Below are positions 1-5,042 of a stretch of 5,042 nt of DNA, piece after piece. The stretch is from Treponema sp. (GTDB lineage Bacteria > Spirochaetota > Spirochaetia > Treponematales > Breznakiellaceae), in NCBI GenBank assembly GCA_031284105.1, contig JAITAN010000054.1:1-5042 (forward strand). The letters run 5' to 3'. Under the pieces are notes generated by a model. The model searched no databases, was not told the origin of the DNA, and saw only the letters and a list, made by a program, of their open reading frames with translations. Position numbers and translations under genes: made by a program. Position 1 is the stretch's first letter. Each line of letters starts with the position of its first letter.

Positions 1-885
1 CTGCTTGCCTTCGCAACCCGCAACTCTATGGCAACCCTTCCCAGCGCCATCACCTGTCTTGACAAGAAGATGCGCTTTGACAGTAACTCCGTCAACCTGA
101 CCCTTCCCCTGGGAATGACACTGGGCAGATTTGGGAATATCTTCTATTTTGGGATAGCCGTCTTTTTTGTCGCGCAGATCTACGGCACGAGCCTTGGATT
201 TATGCACTATATGATAATCTTTATCGGAGTGATGTTCGCCGGAACCGCCACTGCGGGGGCATCGGGGATTGTTACCCTCTCGGTGATCAGCATTATTCTG
301 GGACCCTTGAGCCTGCCGGTGGAAGCGGTTCTGGTTATTTTTATGGCCATCGATCCTATCATCGACCCGTTCAGGACATTCATCATCGTGTATATCAATA
401 TGGCGGCCGCAAGCCTGATTGCGAAGCGGGAACGGGGCGATGAGCCGGTCATAGAGGAAGAAAAAATTGAGAAAAATGAAACACAGCTTTTAGTGTATGT
501 GCAGGAACATCAGGACCGCAAGCCTATCCTGTACCGTCAGAATGGCGGGCTTATGGGGCTGGAAGTTGAAATACTTCATGAAATAGCCCGGAGGCTTGAT
601 AAAGATCTGATGATCGTGGATGCGGCGTCCCTGGTCTATGAAGAAGAAAGCGAGATAAAAAGAAGAGCGGATATTATCGCGGGCGCCATTATAAAAACTG
701 AAGAAGCCCCTTTAGGCTTTTCTTTTTCACGCGCATGGGCGGCCATTACCGAAAATCATGTAAAAAAATTGGTCTGTTTTCTCTATCCCTCGGGGAGTTC
801 CAACGCCGTTCATATTAACGGGATCATTAGTTCCCTTAGCGCTGAAAATTTTATAAGCCGGCGGGCGAAAGGAAAATTGGCATGA
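1..885 (+). CDS. SDF-family dicarboxylate/amino-acid symporter-like protein fused to a shortened solute-binding-like domain (5' partial)
   Basis: The frame is open to the window edge and the family signature starts before the first ATG (nt 28): ATRNSMATLP is the HP1 serine-rich motif of glutamate/dicarboxylate symporters, so the true start lies upstream. Residues are counted from nt 1. About 1-140 cover the last quarter of the SDF fold: HP1 tip, TM7 (about 47-64), HP2 (TATAGASG) and TM8 with DPIIDPFRT (118-126). From family alignment, the substrate Asp and Arg of TM8 are kept (D122, R125), but the Na+-site motif NMDGT reads GRFGN (42-46), and the positions of GltPh N401 and D405 are I129 and N133. 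A charged linker (about 137-160) has no membrane segment. About 163-294 resemble an SBP_bac_3 domain: its start (GGLMGLEVEILHEIARRL, then GFSFSRAW) and its end (HINGIISSL) are present, but the middle is missing, giving about 130 residues instead of about 220. SDF C-termini are cytoplasmic, so this domain should be too. The stop overlaps the cyclase start. Family assignment is firm; transport activity and substrate are not. Confidence 0.85.
   Translation: MLAFATRNSMATLPSAITCLDKKMRFDSNSVNLTLPLGMTLGRFGNIFYFGIAVFFVAQIYGTSLGFMHYMIIFIGVMFAGTATAGASGIVTLSVISIILGPLSLPVEAVLVIFMAIDPIIDPFRTFIIVYINMAAASLIAKRERGDEPVIEEEKIEKNETQLLVYVQEHQDRKPILYRQNGGLMGLEVEILHEIARRLDKDLMIVDAASLVYEEESEIKRRADIIAGAIIKTEEAPLGFSFSRAWAAITENHVKKLVCFLYPSGSSNAVHINGIISSLSAENFISRRAKGKLA
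868..873 (+). promoter_or_regulatory. Ribosome binding site of the cyclase gene
   Basis: AAAGGA lies 8 bases upstream of the ATG at 882, inside the end of the preceding gene. It supports this start and, with the ATGA overlap, translational coupling of the cyclase to the transporter-like gene. Confidence 0.6.
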
Positions 886-3011
886 AAAAAAGAATACGGT
901 TTCGCGTTCTCTATGGGATCATATTCATCAACGCATTTTTTGTTATTGTTTCCGCGTCTATCATTCTCTCCAGCATGTGGATGACTGCGGAAAAAAATGC
1001 GCAAGAGCTTTCCACGGCTCTGATCGCCGAAATACAGACTTCGGTAAGCAACCGGACCCTCAACTATTTCGCGCCTGCGGAAAATGCCAATAACAGCTTG
1101 GCTTTCCTCTTGTACCGGTATTTTGAGGATCCCATCAATAACTCTCCGGATACGGAAAAAATCTTTGAATATTACGCGGAAATCTTGAAAATTCATCCTC
1201 AGTTTAAAATGGCGTACTATTCGGACACTACGGGCGAATTGATTATGCTGAACCGGATGCATGACGGTTCGTTTTCAAAAAGGTATGTGCATAACGACGA
1301 GAAGGAGATACAGATACGGTGGGAACACGCCAACCCGAATTATTACGGCGCATATCCCAATATAAACGAGCCGGCGGAGACCGGTTATGATCCCCGCAAG
1401 CGGTCTTGGTATCAAGACGCGGCGGAACAAAAAGCAATGATATGGACGCCCGTTTATCTTTTTGCTACGGATCACCTTCCCGGATTCACCTCCGCGATTC
1501 CTATTTTTGACACATCCGGGGCGGTGGCGGGGATAAGCTGCGTTGATATCGCGGTGGATGAACTTTCACGCTTCCTCGGCACAATCCAGCCGACGCCGGG
1601 AACCAAGATACTGATCACGGACAAGGAGGACAACTTGGTTGCGCTTCAGGCGCGGTATGATGGCGACCTGGAAAAGCTCTTTGAAAGAACCATAGACGCC
1701 AACGGGTATACCGCCTACAACATATCCAGCATCAACGCTTATTCTGATGAGGCCATACGTTATATAGCGCAACAGACTCTTCAAGGCGGCGGCGGGCTGC
1801 AAACAGTCAAGTATCGGGGGAATAACTATGTGTCGAGCTTTATCCCCATCTCTCAAGGCAACGGGCTGGAATTGAATATCGGCGTCATCGTTCCTGAAAA
1901 TGACATTGTGGGCAATGTACGAAAGAATCTTATGTACGTTACATTATTCTCGATAGCTATACTCATCCTTATCCTTATTGTCAGTTCCTTGCTCTCTCAA
2001 GCGATTGCGAATCCCATGCGGGCGCTTTCAGAAGAAATGGCGAAGATAAAGATCTTTGAGTTGGATTCGGATGTGGATATTAATACGGGACTATTGGAAG
2101 TCCTTGATATGAGGGAATCCTTTGAGAGTATGCGCAATGGTCTCAAAAATTTTAAACGCTATGTCCCTTCGGATCTGGTCGCGCAGCTTATCAATGAAAA
2201 TATCAATGCGGGAATCGGAGGAGAAAAGCGGGAGCTTACCATATTTTTCAGCGATATCGCCCATTTCACCTCTATTTCCGAGAAAACAACGCCGGAAAAT
2301 CTGGTGTCGGACCTGTGTTTGTATTTTGAAATGCTCTCAAAGACCATCATTAACAACAAGGGTACTATTGACAAATACATCGGCGATTCGGTGATGGCTT
2401 TTTGGGGCGCGCCGGTGAGGATGCGGGATCATGCGCAGAGAGCCTGCGAGAGCGCGATACATATCCGTTCCAACTTGCAGGCTCTTTTTCGGCAATGGGA
2501 TAACCAGGGAAAACCCCGTTTCAGCACCCGTATGGGGATACATACCGGCGATGTTATAGTAGGAAATATGGGGTATACGGAACGGCTCAATTATACGGTC
2601 ATCGGCGATCCGGTGAATGTTTCGAGCCGGCTTGAAGGGATAAACAAGGTCTACGGGACCGACATCATTGTAAGCCAGTTCACCCGGGATCAATGCCGCG
2701 ACTCATTTGAATTCCGCCGCCTTGATCGCGTGTCGCTGCTAGGCCGCGAGGGGGAGTTCGATATTTATGAATTAATCGCCGTTAAGGATGACGTTGAAAA
2801 ACCGCTCAAGAAAATTTTCCAGTATTATGAAACCGGGCTGCAATGTTATCTTGACCAGAATTGGGAGCAGGCCCTGAAATATTTTATGACGGTATTGAAG
2901 TACCGGATGTCTGATACGCCAAGCATGGTAATGCGCGCGCGATGTTTGATGTACCGGCAGAATCCGCCTCCAAAAGATTGGAACGGCGTGTTTATTCAGC
3001 CCCATAAGTAA
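882..3011 (+). CDS. Membrane-bound class III adenylate/guanylate cyclase with extracytoplasmic Cache domain
   Basis: Likely makes cAMP from ATP in response to an extracellular ligand. Order in the 709 residues: basic N-terminus; TM1 (about 10-34); a periplasmic Cache-type sensor (about 35-345, with the typical YDPRKRSWY at 169-177 and a following dCache-like strand pattern, TPVYLFATD); TM2 (about 350-373); HAMP-like linker (about 374-424); an FKRYVP entry motif (424-429); the catalytic domain (about 430-630); and a TPR-like tail (about 648-681) ending in the PPPKDWNGVF motif (695-704) common in this cyclase group. Catalytic residues look complete: metal aspartates D458 (FFSDIAHFT) and D502 (KYIGDSVMAFWGAP), base-contacting K498, and transition-state N579 and R583 (VNVSSRLE). 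The second base-recognition position is Thr (T572, NYTVIGD), as in class IIIb adenylate cyclases, which favours ATP over GTP. The ATG at 882 has a good ribosome binding site and overlaps the upstream stop as ATGA; the racemase follows 12 bases later. The ligand cannot be read from sequence, but the neighbours suggest an amino acid or dicarboxylate. Confidence 0.95.
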   Translation: MKKRIRFRVLYGIIFINAFFVIVSASIILSSMWMTAEKNAQELSTALIAEIQTSVSNRTLNYFAPAENANNSLAFLLYRYFEDPINNSPDTEKIFEYYAEILKIHPQFKMAYYSDTTGELIMLNRMHDGSFSKRYVHNDEKEIQIRWEHANPNYYGAYPNINEPAETGYDPRKRSWYQDAAEQKAMIWTPVYLFATDHLPGFTSAIPIFDTSGAVAGISCVDIAVDELSRFLGTIQPTPGTKILITDKEDNLVALQARYDGDLEKLFERTIDANGYTAYNISSINAYSDEAIRYIAQQTLQGGGGLQTVKYRGNNYVSSFIPISQGNGLELNIGVIVPENDIVGNVRKNLMYVTLFSIAILILILIVSSLLSQAIANPMRALSEEMAKIKIFELDSDVDINTGLLEVLDMRESFESMRNGLKNFKRYVPSDLVAQLINENINAGIGGEKRELTIFFSDIAHFTSISEKTTPENLVSDLCLYFEMLSKTIINNKGTIDKYIGDSVMAFWGAPVRMRDHAQRACESAIHIRSNLQALFRQWDNQGKPRFSTRMGIHTGDVIVGNMGYTERLNYTVIGDPVNVSSRLEGINKVYGTDIIVSQFTRDQCRDSFEFRRLDRVSLLGREGEFDIYELIAVKDDVEKPLKKIFQYYETGLQCYLDQNWEQALKYFMTVLKYRMSDTPSMVMRARCLMYRQNPPPKDWNGVFIQPHK

Positions 3012-3012
3012 T

Positions 3013-3016
3013 GGAG
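3013..3016 (+). promoter_or_regulatory. Ribosome binding site deciding the racemase start
   Basis: GGAG sits 7 bases before the ATG at 3024 and 13 bases before the alternative in-frame ATG at 3030. The spacing favours 3024 as the start. It lies directly after the cyclase stop codon, consistent with an operon. Confidence 0.6.
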
Positions 3017-3023
3017 TTCGTCA

Positions 3024-3794
3024 ATGGCAATGAAAAAACCGCTAATCGGCGTTATCGGCGGCGTAGGACCCTACGCGGGTCTTGATGTTATACGGAAGAT
3101 ATTCGACAACACCCGGGCGCTTAAAGATCAGGACCATCTTGACTGTATGCTCGTTTCATGCCCGTCCATGATCCCCGACCGGACGGAATTCCTGCTTAAG
3201 GGGGCAGAAAACGGCATGGAAAATCCGGCTTGGGGTATGTTCGAGAGCGCCCAATGTCTGTATAAGGCGGGAGCGGAATACGCGGTAGTCGCCTGTAACA
3301 CCGCGCATTCGTCCCCGATATTCAACCTATTCTCCCGTATGGCGCGGGAATCCCTGCCGGGTTTTACGGTGGTGAACATGCTTGAAACCTGCGCGGCCTT
3401 TGTCAAGGAAAGCCTTAAAATCACCCATATCGGCCTTTTGGCTGCCAAGGGAACCTACAAAAGCAGGGTGTACCATGAATACTTTCGAGAAGAAGACGGC
3501 TTTGCGCTTATTGAACCCGAAGAACGGGGGCAGGAAAAAATACACGAGGCCATCTACAGCAAACAATTCGGCATTAAAATCTATACGGAACCGGTCAAAC
3601 CCCAGGCAAAAAACCACATCGCCTGTGAAATATACCGTCTGGAGGAACGAGGGGCAAAAGCGGTTATACTTGGATGCACCGAGTTTCCTTTGGCCGTAGA
3701 CCCCCAAGATTTTTCCATCCCTATTCTTGATCCGGGATTGATCGTTGCCCGCAAACTCATCGCCCTGGCTGACCCTGAAAAGCTCCTCGCTTGA
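3024..3794 (+). CDS. Aspartate/glutamate racemase family protein
   Basis: Predicted cytoplasmic, cofactor-independent amino-acid racemase that interconverts L- and D- forms by a two-cysteine proton transfer mechanism. The 256 residues carry the glycine-rich N-terminal motif GVIGGVGPYAG, the first catalytic cysteine in ACNTAHS (C91) and the second in LGCTEFPLA (C218, followed by E220), one in each half of the pseudo-symmetric fold. It is slightly longer than the usual 225-240 residues of the family, with no sign of truncation or frameshift. The start at 3024 is chosen for its ribosome binding site; 3030 is the alternative. It follows the cyclase by 12 bases and is probably co-transcribed with the two upstream genes. 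Substrate is not determined by the motifs: aspartate and glutamate are the main candidates, and the neighbouring dicarboxylate/amino-acid transporter-like gene fits either. Some members act on other substrates such as hydantoins or maleate, so specificity is uncertain while the family call is firm. Confidence 0.9.
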   Translation: MAMKKPLIGVIGGVGPYAGLDVIRKIFDNTRALKDQDHLDCMLVSCPSMIPDRTEFLLKGAENGMENPAWGMFESAQCLYKAGAEYAVVACNTAHSSPIFNLFSRMARESLPGFTVVNMLETCAAFVKESLKITHIGLLAAKGTYKSRVYHEYFREEDGFALIEPEERGQEKIHEAIYSKQFGIKIYTEPVKPQAKNHIACEIYRLEERGAKAVILGCTEFPLAVDPQDFSIPILDPGLIVARKLIALADPEKLLA

Positions 3795-3996
3795 GCGAAT
3801 TTAGCTTTACGGCATTGCAATGGATCTCCCGCTGAAAAAAGGCGGGATGTTCGTCCATCGCCCCTAAAGACGGGCGCGAATGTCTCTCGCCGTCAACAAG
3901 ATTTTTCCCTTGCGGGAGCGCAGCGCCCTAGGCGAACGGCGGCGGAGCGTAAACAGACCCGTTATGCGGCGTTTTGGCTGTTTTTATATTTTTAAT
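3795..3996. other. Non-coding gap between convergent racemase and DinB-like gene
   Basis: No gene is supported in these 202 bases. The left part holds a hairpin described separately. The middle (about 3910-3967) is very GC-rich and repeats the word GGAGCG (3915-3920 and 3944-3949). The right end turns abruptly AT-rich (from about 3980) where the minus-strand gene begins. The composition break marks a junction between the operon and the accessory block. Confidence 0.5.
3827..3847 (+). terminator. Weak hairpin after the racemase gene, possible terminator
   Basis: TCCCGC (3827-3832) pairs perfectly with GCGGGA (3842-3847) around an A-rich 9-base loop, 33 bases after the racemase stop. An outer ATGGA (3820-3824) and TCCAT (3854-3858) can also pair, with unpaired bases in between. 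No T-run follows the stem, so it is not a canonical intrinsic terminator; it could instead be an mRNA 3'-end stabiliser. Confidence 0.35.
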
Positions 3997-4233
3997 TTAT
4001 TCTTTCCCAAAATAATCCAAATATTCTCCTGTTTCTATTCCATTTTCTCTAAATATTGCATCACTATGATACATGAAATGCCCTATATGTTTTATTTGAC
4101 CCATAGTCATGTCAAGTTTTGTCATGTTTCTATAACTTATTTGAGATTTTAACCATTCATCATTTCTTCCAGAAAACCATTCTTCTGATATTTCCTTTAT
4201 TTCATTAAATAATTTCATCAGCATCGTCTTCAC
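3997..4233 (-). pseudogene. DinB-like protein, C-terminal half (probable 5'-truncated gene)
   Basis: The 78 codons from a GTG at 4233 encode a soluble, mostly helical protein. The C-terminal part, with histidines H49, H52 and H56 followed by AIFRENG and ending GEYLDYFGKE, resembles the last helix and tail of DinB/YfiT-like proteins, where histidines bind a metal ion. This is recognised by pattern only. DinB-like proteins are usually about 150-170 residues, so about half, including the first metal histidine, is missing. The better start is ATG at 4224: GGAG at 4236-4233 lies 8 bases before it, giving 75 residues. The frame stays open upstream to about 4508 but contains no ATG, GTG or TTG there. 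The gene is far more AT-rich than the operon and lies beside a broken IS3 transposase on the same strand, so loss of its 5' half by insertion and deletion is likely. It could still be expressed as a small protein. Its function is unknown; DinB-fold proteins include thiol transferases and uncharacterised damage-induced proteins. Confidence 0.5.
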
Positions 4234-4346
4234 TCCGGGAGTTCCGTCAATCCTATATGGCTTCTTCGGTTCTTTCCGGCTCTTGTTCGCCGCACAATAC
4301 GGCAGTTTCCACTCATCTTCCCCCCAAAAAGGGAACAGGGCGGGCA

Positions 4347-4361
4347 GGGCGTAAGCCGCCC
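4347..4361. repeat. Small GC-rich inverted repeat
   Basis: GGGCG (4347-4351) and CGCCC (4357-4361) can form a 5-bp stem with a TAAGC loop, inside a G-rich then C-rich stretch. No T-run follows on either strand, so there is no clear terminator role. Confidence 0.3.
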
Positions 4362-4379
4362 CGCATAGGTCATGTTTAG

Positions 4380-4395
4380 TATCATTACCATGATA
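4380..4395. repeat. Perfect 6-bp inverted repeat
   Basis: TATCAT (4380-4385) and ATGATA (4390-4395) are separated by TACC. It could be a small hairpin or a protein-binding site; there is nothing nearby to decide. Confidence 0.35.
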
Positions 4396-4453
4396 ATTGA
4401 GTACATCAGGGTAAGCGCCGTCGTTTTGTCTATGCTCCGCTCCCGTAACTTCT

Positions 4454-5042
4454 CTATGGTGGACTTCCCCCGATATGACGGACGGTAGGGTAAGCAGCGC
4501 CGTAATGTGTTAATGCTATCGGTGTAGCATAGCCATGCGCCGAATGTCTACGGCGCTTATTATAATACGGTTCCCTATACTCACATACCGCTACCCTCTC
4601 CTCCTTTTTCGTCTGTCTCCCTTCCGCCTTATCCGCTTCCGTCCGATCCGAATGAAAGAGGAGACCGCTCTTCGGCTTGCGGTTCGTGCGGGCCGTCATA
4701 AGCGCGTCGCACACATGACCGGCTTCCCCGTCCTCCGAAAACCCATTACTACGCACCAGATTATGCCGGACACCCGCTTCTCTCCCGGCCCGCCCGCTCT
4801 ACACTCCCGGTTCAACAGGTTCTCCGCCGCAGGCGGTGAATGTCTTGAGTCCGTCGTGTTCACCCTGCTCTTCTTCCTTCGAGCCTTCAATCCCCGCTCC
4901 CTCATCGGCCGTTCCACCCGCTTCGACCGGCCCCCAATTCCCCCGCCGTCTTCGTAACGGGGTACCGTCCTTGATGCCGCCGCATGAACGGGTACGCCGC
5001 GGCCGGGGATTCCTTGCCGGTGAAGACGGCCATCGCTTTTTT
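4454..5042 (-). pseudogene. IS3-family transposase (orfB type), broken by frameshifts and deletions; 5' end outside window
   Basis: Three minus-strand frames carry consecutive pieces of an IS3-family DDE transposase in the correct order. Frame one (5042-4902, open to the window edge, stop at 4904-4902) has HQGRYPVTKTAGELGAGRSG, like the orfB N-terminal YPV..MC..LGVSRSGYY. Frame two (about 4926-4696) has SKRVERPMRERGLKARRKK and then NTTDSRHSPPAAENLLNRE (4860-4804), matching the helix-turn-helix and TT.S.H..P...NLL.R.F region. Frame three (4756-4454) has VCDAL followed by FHSDR (4657-4643), which contains the second catalytic aspartate, and ends with YYNKRRRHSAHGY (4567-4529), the YN..R.H..LGY signature. 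The block with the first catalytic aspartate (W..DITY) and most of the region between HSDR and the YYN motif, where the catalytic glutamate should be, are missing. The element cannot encode an active transposase. Assignment to the IS3 family is solid from ordered motifs; the subgroup is not resolved. Confidence 0.8.
4460..4471. repeat. Possible terminal inverted repeat end of the IS3 relic
   Basis: TGGACTTCCCCC overlaps the end of the transposase frame and resembles terminal inverted repeats of some IS3-family elements, which start with TG and carry a C-run (the IS2 type is similar). The partner repeat would lie outside the window, so this cannot be confirmed here. Confidence 0.3.

Larger units (their letters stand above)
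4234..4453. other. Unrecognised stretch between DinB-like remnant and IS3 remnant
   Basis: About 220 bases without a supported gene. On the minus strand one frame is open throughout and continuous with the DinB-like remnant, but it lacks any usual start codon. A second minus frame gives a 59-codon ORF (4230-4406) with a hydrophobic start and no recognisable family. The region also has two small inverted repeats. It may be IS-flanking DNA or a degraded gene. Confidence 0.4.

Noticed and set aside
700..885. Frameshift as the cause of the short solute-binding domain
   Set aside because: The end of the protein still resembles the natural end of the domain in the same frame and the ATGA overlap with the cyclase is kept, so an in-frame loss of the middle fits better.
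810..1262. Minus-strand ORF of 150 codons
   Set aside because: It is a shadow of the cyclase gene, whose start, membrane segment and Cache domain are well supported on the plus strand.
3880..4152. Plus-strand ORF of 90 codons
   Set aside because: It runs from the GC-rich gap into the antisense of the DinB-like remnant, has no ribosome binding site or recognisable motif, and its Phe-rich, low-complexity product is typical of antisense AT-rich DNA.
4230..4406. Minus-strand ORF of 59 codons with a hydrophobic start
   Set aside because: It has no clear ribosome binding site or family resemblance, and it overlaps another open frame that is continuous with the DinB-like remnant.
4535..4957. Plus-strand ORF of 140 codons, rich in Pro, Arg and Phe
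   Set aside because: It is antisense to the IS3 transposase relic, whose conserved motifs are clear on the minus strand; the pyrimidine-rich plus strand explains its odd composition.
1..5042. CRISPR array, tRNA or rRNA genes
   Set aside because: No regularly spaced direct repeats, and no cloverleaf or rRNA-like segments, were seen on either strand.

Overview
The window looks like part of a spirochete chromosome, most likely a Treponema of the termite-gut type. This is inferred from the gene content: an SDF-family transporter fused to a solute-binding-like domain, then a Cache-domain class III nucleotide cyclase with the C-terminal tail typical of spirochete cyclases. GC content is mixed and no rRNA or other phylogenetic marker is present, so the assignment is moderate at best.

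The first 3.8 kb is a tight plus-strand operon of three genes. The first gene (1-885, 5' end outside the window) encodes the C-terminal half of a dicarboxylate/amino-acid symporter-like protein, followed by a charged linker and a shortened solute-binding-like domain. The second (882-3011) overlaps it by 4 bases (ATGA) and encodes a membrane-anchored adenylate/guanylate cyclase: TM, extracytoplasmic Cache domain, TM, HAMP-like linker, catalytic domain, TPR-like tail. The third (3024-3794) starts 12 bases later and encodes an aspartate/glutamate-racemase-family enzyme with both catalytic cysteines. My inference is a small-molecule sensing and processing module: a transporter-like receptor or carrier for an acidic amino acid, a cyclase that turns an extracellular ligand signal into cAMP, and a racemase acting on the same class of compound.

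From 3795 to 3996 no gene is visible. The stretch holds a weak hairpin just after the racemase and a GC-rich block with repeated GGAGCG words.

The rest reads on the minus strand and looks like accessory or decaying DNA. An AT-rich short gene (3997-4233) resembles the C-terminal half of a DinB-like protein. Upstream of it lies about 220 bases of unrecognised, GC-richer sequence. From about 4454 to the window edge is a broken IS3-family transposase, split over three frames with internal deletions. An IS end next to a 5'-truncated gene suggests a past insertion and deletion event here.
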